Shown piece by piece: positions 1 through 12,100 of a DNA stretch of 64,000 nucleotides. How positions within the stretch are numbered: the first letter of the stretch is position 1; each line of letters starts with the position of its first letter. The stretch covers positions 1 through 64,000 of the forward strand of contig JAPDRO010000018.1 of NCBI GenBank assembly GCA_030247885.1, given 5' to 3'. A program made the position numbers and the translations under genes. This DNA comes from Taxawa tesnikishii (nom. ined.). Taxonomy: Eukaryota > Ascomycota > Dothideomycetes > Dothideales. The notes under the pieces were generated by a model, which saw nothing but the letters and a program-made list of their open reading frames with translations, was not told the origin of the DNA and made no database searches.

Positions 1-55
1 CCTAACCCTAACCCTAACCCTAACCCTAACCCTAACCCTAACCCTAACCCTAACC
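1..55. repeat. telomere, (CCCTAA)n
   Basis: Nine uninterrupted copies of CCTAAC read inward from base 1. This is the C-rich strand of the vertebrate/Pezizomycotina-type TTAGGG telomere, so the window starts at a true chromosome end with the 3' overhang strand being the minus strand. The array ends at about base 55, where ACCC runs into a CACT microsatellite. Confidence 0.97.
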
Positions 56-140
56 CACCCACTCACTCACTCACTCACTCACTCACTCACTCACTCACTC
101 TTATTCTTACTCATTCTTACTCTCACTCACTCACTCTCTT
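56..140. repeat. CACT microsatellite next to telomere
   Basis: Tandem CACT units (about 11 perfect copies to base 100), then imperfect copies with TACT and TATT variants up to about 140. It contains no G on the + strand. It appears to be the best-preserved end of the G-free tract that follows. Confidence 0.85.
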
Positions 141-148
141 TTTCAATG

Positions 149-808
149 TTTTTTTCTCTTCTACTTTATTTCTTTCTTTCTATTTTATCTCTCTACTTCT
201 TTTATTCTTCTTATATCTTATTACTCTACTACTTTATTACTTTACTACTCTATTACTCTACTATTCTATTACTCTACTATTTTATTACTCTATTATTTTA
301 TTACTTTACTACTTTACTACTTTATTATTTTATTACTTTATTACTATATTTTTATTACTTTCTTATTCTTTTTAAATATTACTTTAACTCTACTAATTTA
401 TTATTCCATTCTTATATTACTATATCTCTATTACTTTACTCCTTATCTTTTACTATAAATCTCTTATTTTAACTTTTTTCTTTTATTTCTTTTCTTTCTT
501 TTATTTTATCTCTTCTTATTTTCCTATTTTTTACTTTTATTCTATTTCTATATTATTATATCCCTATTACTTAAACTTTCTTTCTTTATTCCTTCCTTAT
601 TATAACTCTTATTTTCTAACTTACTTATTTTATTCCTTCTCTTTTTATTACCTTTTCTTTTTATTATCTTCTCTTTTTCTTTTATATTATCCTCCCTTAC
701 TTTACTTTCCTTTTTACTTTTTTTCTCTTATTCTTAACTAATCTCCTTTTTCTTTTTATATTCCACTATTTTACTTTAATTTCTTTTACTTTACTATTAA
801 ATCTATTA
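149..808. other. 660-nt G-free, pyrimidine-rich subtelomeric tract
   Basis: I read every line from base 149 to 808 and found no G on the + strand; C, T and A all occur. Short TTACT, CTACT and TTATT units dominate the left half. The open frame at 146-472 encodes only low-complexity Phe/Leu/Tyr/Ser sequence and is not a gene. The pattern is what a long CACT array would give if its CpA sites decayed to TpA (CACT to TACT). Confidence 0.85.
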
Positions 809-1272
809 GTTTTTCTTTTTCTTTCTTTTATCTTTTTTTATCTTAAGAGATATATCTTTTCTCTTTAAAATATTATACTTGTTATAGAGAGAAATATTAC
901 CTTTTTTTTTGAAAATCCTATATAGAGAAATATTGTTCCTTTCTTTAAAACTTAGCTTTTCTATGATTATCGTCTTCTTCATTTATATACTTACTTTTTA
1001 CCCTTATTTATCTAAACCCTAACTCTTAGTTCTATATTATCCTATATAATCCCTAAGGTTTAAGAAGAACTTTATTATACTTTAGGATTCTTTCTTAACT
1101 TCTTTATAACTTAGCTTAAGTCTATTTAACTAAGTTACTTTCCTTATCTATTAGACTTCTTCTTAACTACTCTAACTAACTTATTATTAGGCGTTTACTT
1201 TTTGTTAGGACTCTTTCTTGCTTGTCGGAGCTAGTAAGGACCTAACGTATTTACCTCTTAAGCTATTATCTA
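809..1272. other. AT-rich subtelomeric spacer, RIP-like
   Basis: G reappears here but the sequence remains AT-rich, with very few CA or TG dinucleotides and many TA steps, like the large block at 6.3-24.5 kb. I see no gene, RNA or recognisable element. GC content rises sharply at about 1.42 kb, at the 3' end of the helicase gene. Confidence 0.6.
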
Positions 1273-1376
1273 TTTTTTTCCTTCGCTACTTCTTCTGTTT
1301 TTTCCTTCACTACTTCTTCTGTTTTTTCCTTCACTACTTCTTCTGTTTTTTCCTTCACTACTTCTTCTGTTTTTTC
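1273..1376. repeat. 24-bp tandem repeat, about 4 copies
   Basis: Units of T6 followed by CCTTCACTACTTCTTCTG recur exactly every 24 bases (T6 runs begin near 1274, 1298, 1322, 1346 and 1370). The first copy has CTTCGCTAC where the others have CTTCACTAC. The array lies about 40 bp beyond the helicase stop codon, on its telomere side. Confidence 0.9.
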
Positions 1377-1416
1377 TTATAGGTCGTTGCTATTAGTTGT
1401 CTCTGACCTCGCTATC

Positions 1417-4400
1417 TTAGAACGACAATAAAGCCTTTGCCGCTACTCTGACTCCCTGTACCGCCATTCCGCCTCCAAATCTTGTCTCCTCTCCCAACCA
1501 GTCAAAGAAATCCTCCACCCCGGCGAATCTGCGCCGGAAGTGGTCCTCTAGCCATCTGGCTCCTCCGGCGCTCACGAATATCCCGTAACAGAGCGGCAGG
1601 ACCACGTCTCCGTGCTCACACGCTTCTTCCTTACTGGTCTTGCTGAGCTCAGCCCTTTGGCAGATGGACTGAGGGTTTAGGCACCAGAAGCAGCTCGTGT
1701 ACGGACGCAACCACTTTCGTCCGCGTGTCTCGTGCCGCTGCCGTACTCGACTGCGCTCGTGAAACACCTCATGCCGCCGGGCACACTTGGAGAACTCGTG
1801 CTTCCATTCCTCGTCCATCGCACGGCAGAGCAAGCATGTCCCGCGCACGCTGGCCAGGTCCAGACGGTAGTTGACAAGTTCGGAGTGAGCCTGCAGCCGC
1901 TCTTGCTGGATGAGATCGAGTCCGGTGTGGGCGGTCTGCCGTCTTGTCGCGTCCGAGGCTGCGATTGGATCCTCGTGAGCCGCTTTGCAGACGTCGCAAG
2001 CCACGTCTTCCGGCATGCACCACCTTCGGTGCTGAGCGAGATCGAGGTGTTCGCTCAGCGAAGTTCGGAAACATTGCTCGCCTCGTAAGTACTTGTGCAC
2101 GGCCTGCTTGTCCCGTCGCTTGCGAAGTGACACGTCGTCCCTGCAGCTGCCCGTCTGCTCCGAACCGACGTCGACGTCGTCTTCGAGCTGTGCCTGCCAC
2201 GTCGCCGGCAGGAGAACCATCGAGTACGCCTCCATCCCGTCGCGGCCGGCCCGACCCGACTCCTGCGCGAAGGTGACCAACGAGTCCGGCCCTACGTTCA
2301 TGACCAGACGTACATGAGCGTGGTCGAAGCCTTCGGCAAGAGCGGTCGTGGCAACGAGATACGGGCGGTCGGAGGTATGGATCCAGCGATCAACGATGAG
2401 CTTCTTCTGTTCCGGCGTTCCGCTCTTTGCGGTGTATGCAGCACAACCAAGCAGTTGGCACAGGCTGTCCGCGTCCTCACACGTTCGGACGTATAGGACG
2501 ATCTTGTCACGGGAATGATCGAACAGGTCGGAGTCGCGCCACGCGTCTTGCGCTTCGACCGCACTCTGCTCCAGAAGGCTGCCTTTGCGAGGGTCTGCCC
2601 TGCGGACCATGTAGAATATGTTGGGTCGGTTGCTCGATGCTCTGATGGTTGTCGGACGGTAGAGGTAGTTGCGCTCCTCAAACTCCTCTTTCATGGACGG
2701 AGGCAGTGTGGCTGTCAGGTAGACAAACTGCGTCCTGAGATTGCGGACCGCAGTAAGGTCGACGATGCTCGATCGGTAGTCAACGGCAGTCACCGTCAGG
2801 TGGCATTCGTCGATCACGATTCGATCGAGTTTCTGCTGGACGATCAGGCTTCGTGCGTATTTCGTGAAGTGTGTTGTGGCCGCAGCCTCAACGCTGACGA
2901 TTATCAGCGATGCTTCTCGACTTTCTCCCGGCAACCATTCGAGGTGAGCGATGTTCAGTTCCCGTATCCGCCGAAGCAGGTCTGCCCGAAGGGATACGAG
3001 CGGCACGATGAGGATGGTGATCCCGGCATCAGGCAGCGTACACGGCAACATGAAGGACAGGCTCTTTCCGGCTCCGGTTGGCAAGATGGCCACCACCTGC
3101 TCCGTCCACGACATGATCGTGGTGAGGGTCTGTTCCTGCTCCCTCGATTTCCACATCATTCTCTGGTTGCCGTAGAGCTGAGCCCTTCCAGCAGAGCCTC
3201 TGCCGACCACGGTTTGCGGGGCCGATAGACACCCTTGGCAAGTCGTTCCTTCAGTCGACACTCTTCTCCGTCCCTCTTTCGCTTCTTGCCTTTTAGCATC
3301 GTCTCCACTCCCCAGAAGTCCTGCCACAACGTTGACGCGCGAAGTCCCATTCGGATCAGCCCGTCCCACACGTTGCCGAAGGTCGCTCCCGTCTGATTGG
3401 CATACGCCCTGTTGACCGTGCGTGTCTTGTGGTTGCGCTGTCTCGTCATCGCTCGGATATCCTCCTCCATCTCCTCGGCGTCCTCGTCGTCTTCGTTGAC
3501 TTCGAAGCAGCCTATGTTGCTCGCAAACTTGGTCTTGACGATGGCCACGCTCATCTGGCGCCAGTTGGAAACGTGAAGCCGGGGTGTGCACGCCCGAGCA
3601 CTGGCTTCCTCCAGACAACGACTCAACCGTCCTTCGCCCCACACCTTTCCGTCTTTCTCCCACAAGAACGAGGAGAGCAGTGCCTTTGGTGATTGCTGCC
3701 GCAGAAAGACCTGTCGTAGCGGCACGACATAGACGAGGTAATCCAGCAACAGGTCGCCCACCGGATTGGCGAGAAACCGGATGTTTTCCTTGTACCTGCC
3801 CGTCTGCTGCTGACCTTTGTGGTATTTGACATGTATCATGACACGATCGTGGCGGAGTGTGATGGATCGTCGTCGTTGCGTGTTCCGCCAGGTCATGGAG
3901 AAGAACTCGCTTTCGCGGATGGGCTGACCGCCACTGATGTGAACGAGGACACACAAGCGTTTCAAGAACTCCTGCACAGTTGCCTCGTAGCCGGCTAGCG
4001 CACTGTCCCTCCAAACGAAGCCGCTCGCTGATCGACGGTCTTGCTGAAGGAAAAGGCGGCACAGTTGCTCGGAACGCTCAACGGCGGCCAACAGAGCTTT
4101 GTCCGTCCCCTCAGCAGGAGAGCGTTGTCACGATGCTGGATCAAGCTCCAGCCGACGGTATCGACGTTGCCGCTATCTCTAAGCGCCCAAGACTGCATGC
4201 GGCGTAGGTCCTTCTGACCCAGCAGCAAGTCGTCGTACAGTAGCCGTTCGCACTCACGGTATTCGGAGAGCAGTAGCGTGGGGATCTGGTCCATACGCAG
4301 CTCTGTATCTTCGTATGTCAGGACCTGTTCGCTTTCGTCCCAACAGGCCTCATGATCACCCACGCTGTCCTTCGAGATGCGAAACAGCAACAGGCGCCAG

Positions 4401-5843
4401 CGGAGTATCTCCCCATCGGCGTCTCGGCCGTCTGCTGCAGATAACTCTCACAGCATTCCTTGACGAGCGCGAGCGTTTCTCCCCACCCTGCCGCTCTTTG
4501 CGAGCACAGTCATAGAAGATCAGCAGCTGCGCGACCCATATCATCGCAGACAGACTGCTGTTGAAGTTGCCGGGTTCCATCCAGCCTTGCGTAGACGGCT
4601 TGATGCTTAGCATCGCGCAGAAGCTCACTATTGGCGAGCGGTACCGTCGGGCTCCGGTAGTGTGACGGATAACGAGCATCCATAACTCAACCAGCCCATC
4701 TCTCAGTTGGCCCTTGATCCCTTCACCCGTGCCCGTCGCTCCCCGTTCTGCTAACCGACGGAGGTTATGCCACACCACCCTTTGCTTGTCCGTCGGTTCG
4801 ATCACGTCCTCTGGCCGGATCGTCTCCTCCGAGTCAGCACTGAAGTGGTACTCGTCACAGATCGCCACTCGCTCCAGGTACGACAGGAACTGTGACGCCA
4901 GCTTGAAGTAGACCTTGAGCGTGCCGGGCTCCTTGTAAGGATCGAACGGCCGAACCTTCCCAATCGACTCGACCTGCGACGACTGGAACCGACTGAGAAC
5001 GACGCGACATGGCCAAGTGAGCATACAGTCGGGTCCGTCGAAACACCAGCCGTGCGCCTCCCTGAGCACGTCCTCCATCGCATCGACGATCGTCCGCAGA
5101 GGACATCCTTCGTCTCGCGAGGGCACGGCGATCGCTGCTCGGATCTCGTCTTTCTTCAAGCCGCAGACATGGTCGACGATGCCGGTCTCTCTGAGCCATG
5201 GTACCACGGTAGAACGATGCTCGTCGAATCCGCGGACACGGTTGGCCGCAGATGCGGCGTCGCGCTCTGCCTGAAGGATGTCTTCTTCTTGCGTCCGGAA
5301 GAAGTCACGCTGGTGACCGGCTCGCCTCCGACCGCAAATCTCCAGGTCCGCTACTTGGACCTCGAAGTACCTCTGCCAGCTTCCGACCTTGAAGAAACGC
5401 TGACAGGCGCGGTCGCAAGACCACAGCTTGTTGTGGGTATGGACCTGCTTCAAACGAGCATCGCCGCCTCGCTTCTGTCCGTTGACCCAGCCGTGTTGCC
5501 GCTCACAATGATCTTGCATGCCACGCGGAGTGCGGCATATATAGGGACAAAGCCTGCCTTCGCCATCTTTCCCGCCACACTTCAAGCCGTCGAAGTACAC
5601 CGGAAGTCCCGTTACGGGAGGCTCTGTTGCTGCTGGATAGATGACATCTGCCTCGACTTGCGCAAGTTCGGTAAAAGACCCGACTTTGGCAATAATGTCC
5701 CGCCGTTGTTGTAAGCTGAGACGCTTGTGATGCACACGAAGATGTTTGGCGAGCTGCGAAGGTACGACTGCATACTGACAATGGATGCAAACAAGGATGC
5801 GGTGCTGGGCGACTACTTGGAAGAGACGATGAAAATCATCCAT
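1417..5843 (-). CDS. telomere-linked RecQ-family helicase (TLH)
   Basis: A large subtelomeric DNA helicase of the RecQ superfamily, transcribed toward the telomere. The ATG is at 5843 (MDDFHRLF). The N-terminus has two C2H2-like segments resembling the OrsD/DUF3505 family (CIHCQ...HLRVHH near residues 18-40, CPYIC...HCERQH near 98-116). A middle region (about 4.1-3.2 kb) follows, then the helicase core: motif I LPTGAGKS near 3.08 kb, IDECH, LTATLP, TTALAEGFD and QESGRAGRDG. Cys-rich segments (CDVC, CLLC, CFWC) follow to the stop at 1417. The frame breaks four times, near 4485, 4412, 4100 and 3186; each is repaired by one added base, as in conserved genes elsewhere in this window, so I think they are consensus errors rather than decay. 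Families like this are known at chromosome ends in Ustilago, Magnaporthe and fission yeast. GC content is far above that of both flanks, so it has escaped RIP. Confidence 0.85.
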
Positions 5844-6290
5844 CTGAGTCTTGGCTTGCCTTCACGGCTGCCATACTTGCGAGGCCAGACATAGCTATAT
5901 TACCTTTCTAAGGATTTAAAGGATCCATGTGATGCTCAGGATCAATTGTTTAGAGCGTACTGATCACGTCGCATAGACACAGGGCTGGTCTTTGTTTGGA
6001 GAGGCCGCCCTGCGAAAATGCGGGGAGTGGCCTATGCACAAGGCGCCTCATCTTTTTCCTTTTAAGACCGCCGCCCTTGATGTTCCATGTATATGGCATA
6101 TATATGAGTGGTGTTTGGCATGCAGAGAGAATAACCTTATGACAGTATAGTGTGTGGGTTTCGAGAAGGTTGGGGCTCGGGAAGGCAAACGAATCGTGGT
6201 CAACAGGTGCAAACGAATCGTGGTCGTTCCTCTAACCCTTAGGGTTATAGCCCACGCAAAAGCAAACGAATCGTGGCCATTCGTTTGACT
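5844..6290. other. TLH upstream region and boundary to the RIP block
   Basis: Non-coding sequence of ordinary GC content upstream of the helicase start, carrying the repeat cluster at 6185-6278. Beyond about 6290 the composition drops abruptly to RIP-saturated sequence. A promoter for the helicase presumably lies here, but I can name no defined element. Confidence 0.5.
6185..6278. repeat. three GCAAACGAATCGTGG repeats around a telomere-like motif
   Basis: GCAAACGAATCGTGGTC occurs at 6185-6201 and 6209-6225 (24-bp period), and GCAAACGAATCGTGGCC at 6262-6278. An inverted partial copy (GGCCATTCGTTTG) overlaps the third. Between copies 2 and 3 lies CTAACCC followed directly by TTAGGGTTA (6232-6247), a C-strand telomere repeat joined to a G-strand repeat. 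Confidence 0.85.
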
Positions 6291-6999
6291 TCTACGAGTA
6301 GGGATTATAGGCCTTATAACTAATAATAGTCGTTTCGAGGAAATAGTAAAATTATACCGTACTCCGAAAAAGAGTATAGCTATAAGCTTTAAGACTAATT
6401 AAGTACGTAGAGGGTATACTAATAAGACTATAAAGAAACTAGCCGAGTAAGTAAGTAAGATATTTATTTACGTAGGCTAGCTAGTTAATTACTTTATACT
6501 AGTATATATATAGAAAGGTTCGAAGAACGTTACGAGAGTAATACTTATAACTACTAAAGGATAGTATTAGAGGGCTTCCGGATCCCTAGTTATAGGGGCG
6601 AATACTATCCCTATACGCCCTTAAGGACCTATAAATTACTAGTTCTACTATAAACTAAGTTATAGTACGAATAGCTATATATATTTTAAAGAGTATAAGT
6701 ATAAAGGCTAGGCGTACTATGATAGTAATAGTATCTTCTTAGGTAGAAGAGATAAGCTCCTAAAACGTCTTTATAACTAAGAGGAAAGAAGAAAACCTTC
6801 TTAGTATAAGTAAATATTAGAATACTTTAAACTAAAGAAGGTAGTTATCTAGATAATAAGAATAGAAAAAGAAGAGGAGGATATATATTTAGGCTACCTT
6901 ATACGAGTAAGGTTCCTTATAGTAAACTCTCTAGAGGAATTAGAAGTATTACCTAAAGGACTAACTAGTAATAGGAAGGAAGACTTTAAAGATAAAGTT

Positions 7000-9900
7000 A
7001 CTATTTAGTATTATATAGTCGAAACCTCTCGGAGAACTATTAGTATTACTATAGTACGTACTAATAAGGTACTAGGAAGTAAGTAGAGTAATACTAATTC
7101 TATAGACTACTAGATTAGTAAGCTAAAAGAGAAGGAGAGGGCTACTAGTAGGCTTCTAGTCTTAAAATCTATAAGAACTAAATAGTACGTTAAATATTCT
7201 ATAAAACTAGAACCTTCGAATGTAACTTTACTAAGTAATATAAGGCGAAGCTAGATAGTAAAAGGCCTAGAACTAAGTATAAAAGATCCTCCTACTATAT
7301 AGAAAGTTTATAGTAGAATATAGCCGAAGACGCTAAAATAAGATAAGATAACTTAAAAGGAAGTCGATCCTAAAGAAGTCTTCGAAATAACTAAGAGTAT
7401 AAGGGTATCCCTATTATTATATAAACTTATTAGTATTATACTAGTAGTAGCTAAGTACTTCTTCGCTAAATATTAAAATTCGGAATACGCCGAGGAGGAT
7501 CTAGTTACTAGAGATACTAGCGTAAAACTAATAGTATATTACGTATCTATTAAGGATAATAGCTAGTAGTAGATAAGAGTATTCTCTATTAAAGGATAAT
7601 AGTATTAATTCGCTATTTCCCTATATAATAAGAGGGATTAGAAAGGAATTAATATCCGGCTATTATAAGTAAAACTACTAGTTATAAATAAGGAGGAGGA
7701 ACCCCTTAAAGACGATGAATTTGCTACTATAAATAAGGATCTTATTTATACTAAAAGTCTATTTATAAGAGTATCGCTAAATAACTACCTAAGTAGATAT
7801 TAGGCCCTAATCGATTCCGAGTCTAAATATAACTTAATAAGTACCTCTATAGTAAGGTAAGCTAGTATTCCTATTAGTAATAAGCCGAGTCTAGTATTAC
7901 GTAACGTAACTAGGGAAAGTACCTTTAAGAGTATAACTTAAGGAGTTATTATTTATCTTAGTAGTATTAGGATTTCTACCTCTTTCCTTATTATAAACTA
8001 ACTCCTTAATAACATTATTTTAGGACGGCTATAGGAACGTATATCTAAGCTAAAAGCGATTAACTATAATAATAGTACCTAAGAGGGTACTATATATAAT
8101 AGGTCTAGTAATATCTTTACCTCTTTTATTAGTATTTATCCTTATATAAATTAAAATCGTACTATAAAGGAAATACTATACTACTTTATAGTACTAGTTA
8201 TAGTAAGGTAGGGAAAAGAGTAAGTAGCTTTATAACTAGTAGGGCTTTTACCTTATCGAATAGACTAGTAAGAAACGAGAGATCTAAGTATAAAGTTATA
8301 TATATAAGTATACGCGTAGTATCGAGCGCTAGTAATAGTAAAGCTACTAGTAAGATTATTAGTAGATCTTTATATAGCTCTAGGAGCTATATAAACATAA
8401 TTAGCTAGTAGCTACTACCGAGAATACGGGGTTATTTAGGGTCTAGAGGCTTAGCGTTAAATCTAAGGTCTAGAAATCTTATACTAGATATAGTATCTAG
8501 TAGGACTAGTAAAAGAATAATATAGCTATAATAATCGGATAGTAATAACTTAGATATATAAATCTAGTCTACGTAGTTATATAATAATACGTAAGACTAA
8601 AAGTACTAAAAAGGCGCGCTTATAGCCTTCCTTCTATATATATCTAGAGATTTATAAATAGCCGAGATCTAAATAGTTAAAAGATTCGATTTATCCTATA
8701 TAATTAGTCCGATTTAAGAGCGAGGACGCTCCTATATAAAGAGCTAAAAAGGAAACAATATAATATATACGAGGATACTATATAAGTAGAAGGTAAATAA
8801 GGTTAATCTAGTTAATTTATCCTTATCTAATAGCTTAACTCTAGGAGGACTTATTAACTAGAGGGAAAGAGTATTAGTAAGAGAGAAACTACTTCTATAA
8901 TTAGTAAAGTAATATAAATAATAGCTTATTTTGAAATTCTCTAAGATTTAGCGTAGTACTTATCTTAATAAGGAACGTATTATAAAACTATAAACTAGAG
9001 AGTAATTATAGCTAAAGGAGAAGGATTTACTACTAGAGATACTATATAATAGGGAAGTAGTACTAGTATAAGACTTCTTAGAAATCGGAAAGGTTAAACT
9101 AGATATAGTACTACCTTAGGAAATTAGGATAATACCCTATAAGGTATAGTAAGCTCTAGGGTTTCTTATACTTAAGGTAATAATCCCTAAGATCGTAGAG
9201 ATATTATAGGAACGACTAAAGGTAAGATTACTAAAATACTATTATAGCCTATACTAGAATCTATAGTTTCTCGTCGCTAAGAAGGAGTAAAATAAGTTCC
9301 GTATTATTAATATAGCTATAAATATTAACTATATTACTATTTATAATAGAAATTTACCTTTAAATTTAAATGAATTTAGTAAGCAATTTATAAGACTCGT
9401 AATAACGTCCCTTATCGACTTCTTCTTTAGATACGATTAAATAGAACTTACTATAAAATATAGAGATATAATAGGATTTATAACTCCTCTAGGACTACTA
9501 AGATAAACGACGCTACCCTAAGGAGCTACTAACTTAGTAGCGTAGTTCGTAAGAATTATTACTAAAATCCTAGAAGCGTATATTCTATATATAATATTAC
9601 TATTTCTAAATAACATTAGTATTAAAGGCCTAGTTAATAAAGAAGGAAACGTAAAAGTAGTACCTAGTATCCGGAAATACGTTCTAAAGTATATCTATTA
9701 GCTAAATAATATTCTTATAAATCTAAAACGTACTAGCTATACTATTACTAGAGGAAAATCCTAATTCTATATATTCGGAATTAAGATCGTTAGCTATATT
9801 TACGACTTAGAAGGTAAATATCTAGATACTACTAAGGTTATTAAGATCTTAAAATAAGATAGGTTTAAGAATATTATAAATATTTAGGTATTCCTTAGCT

Positions 9901-12100
9901 TAAGCTTATACTATTATCTCTAGGTAGAAAACTTTATATATATAGTAGTACTACTATATAAACTTATATAGAAAGACGTAATATTTTCCTTTAAAAAACT
10001 AGCTAGATAGGTAGTTAAGCTACTAAAGGCGAAGCTTACTAATACTCTAGTACTAAAGTCTATTAATTATACTAAAGGAGTAGGATCTATTATTCTAGCC
10101 GTAGATTCTAGCCTTCGCAAATAGGGAGCTATCCTAATGTAGTTAGCTAGAAATAATAAGAAGAGATAGTATCTAGTATAATACGAAAGTAGCCTCTAGA
10201 CGACTATAAAATCTAACTATAATACTAGAAAACGCGAATATAGAGGAGTACTTAAGGCCCTAAAGAAAGTACGCTCGTATTTATATAGCGTATTCTTTAT
10301 CTTAGAAATTAATACTAAAACGCTAGTAACGTAGCTTAATAAATTATCCTCGAATCTTCCTAGTTTTATTATAGCTTAATAAGTAACTTAAATACGACTA
10401 TTTACATTCGAGGTTTAATATATACCTAGTACTAAATATACTACTATAGATACGCTATCTCGGAGACTTCGCTATCCTTTAGATAATAATAATATACTAA
10501 ACGAGTAAGATATTAATATAGTTATTAACGTAGATTTATTTACTACTTCTATATATACTATTATAGTTAACGGAGGTATTAAAATGTACCCTATAACTAT
10601 AGTAGCTACTATTAGAATGTCGTTAGTAAAAGGTTACTCGGAGAAATCTTAGAAAATAGCGAAATACCTTACGACTTTAAAAAGCTTATAGTTATAAATC
10701 TCAAGGAATTTTACGTATTTAAGAAAGAAGCGCTTAACTATTTAGTTCGTAGTTAGTATCTATTTCGGAGAAATACTAGGAATATACTACTACGGCGAGT
10801 AATTAATAGCGAGGATTAGAGGCGAAAGATTATTTAAAGCCTATATAATAAAAGTAGCTACTAAGAATAAGAAGCTACTTATAGAAAGGTCGCTAACTAT
10901 TACTAGTAAAATAATGCCTTTAAAGATATTTCTAGATACTACGCGAGCTACTTAAAGTACTAGATACGTACTAACTATAGGGATATAAAGGAATTACATC
11001 CGGTTTACTAGTAAGTCCTTAGAGAAGTATAGTTAGTAAATATTATTTTTATACTCGCGTCTAGTAGTAAGGAATACTTCGTTATCGCTAGAGAATTAGT
11101 ATTAGAGTAGCTAGAGGCTAGAGTATTACGTAAGCCTAATAGCTAGGCTATTATAAGATTCCTTTACGAGGACGTTATCTATAGATATAAGTACTTCGCT
11201 AAACTAATTAGCAACAAAGGACCTAAGAACTTTAGCTATATATTTACGTTAGCTATATAGTATAAAATTCGGAAGATTATTACTTCTACTTATTATCCTA
11301 AAGGTAATAGATTAGTAGAACGCGAATATCCGAACCTTATTAACTACTTATTAAAGCTTACTTTTGAGTTTAGTAAGCCCTAGGACGTATAGTTACTAGA
11401 AACCTTATAAGTAGACTAGATTACGCTAAGGCGATCTATTAATATATTTCTAGTATAGATCCTATATAGAAGAAATGTTATTCTTTCGATTAAACTAGAA
11501 TTTCTATTATAGTAAGTATTAGACTAGAGTACTATTAAAACTACTATAGATTTAGTAGTTATATACGTATAATAGTTAGTACGTTAAGATAAAGTCCTAG
11601 AGGATATACTATTATACTAATAGTAAATACGAGAGTAGAACGTAAAGGAATTTAATAATCGAAAGAATACTACGTTCGAATAGTTAAATATTAGATAAAA
11701 AGTCCTTATCTATAATATAAAACGTAAGAAAATCTAGAGAGATAAGCTACTATTTTAATAGTATAGTCCTTCTAAGATTAAAAGTATTACCCCTATAGGT
11801 ACCTACGTACTAGAAACCTTAGATAGTATTAAAATAAAGGGGACTTATACTGAAATCGGCTAAAACTATAAATTCGGCCTATCCTCTTAATTACGCCTAA
11901 ATAGTTATAAGATTAGTTAGTAGCTACTAAAGGTAATATACTTTTACCTAAGGATAAAGAATTAGAAATTAATTTATAAGACGAGGAACTAGAGGACGAA
12001 TTACTTATAAATATTAGAAATATAGGCCTAAAGGTAATCGTTAGCGTACTACGAGGATTCGATTTATCGTAGTACGAGGATTATATAAAGTAGCTAGCTA
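7000..12100 (+). mobile_element. Ty3/Gypsy-type LTR retrotransposon fossil
   Basis: Faint + strand pol similarity in the usual Gypsy order: aspartic-protease-like sequence near 7.8 kb, reverse transcriptase about 9.1-9.7 kb, RNase H near 10.1-10.4 kb and integrase about 10.7-11.5 kb. The order protease-RT-RNase H-integrase separates Ty3/Gypsy from Copia. The copy is thoroughly broken by RIP, with dozens of breaks, and is a fossil. I could not identify matching LTRs at either end, so the limits are approximate. RIP acts within sexual cycles, so decay could have been rapid; the loss of nearly all CpA sites indicates several rounds. Confidence 0.75.

Noticed and set aside
146-472. 108-codon open frame beside the telomere
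   Set aside because: Made almost only of Phe, Leu, Tyr, Ser, Thr and Ile, as expected of a G-free pyrimidine tract; no start context or motif.
2515-3228. 237-codon + strand frame
   Set aside because: Lies opposite the RecQ helicase core and has no motif of its own.
3190-4062. Upstream part of the long minus-strand frame that contains the helicase core
   Set aside because: Up to about 3190 this frame is out of register; the conserved middle region is read in another frame (4091-3156). Only the part after 3190 is helicase.
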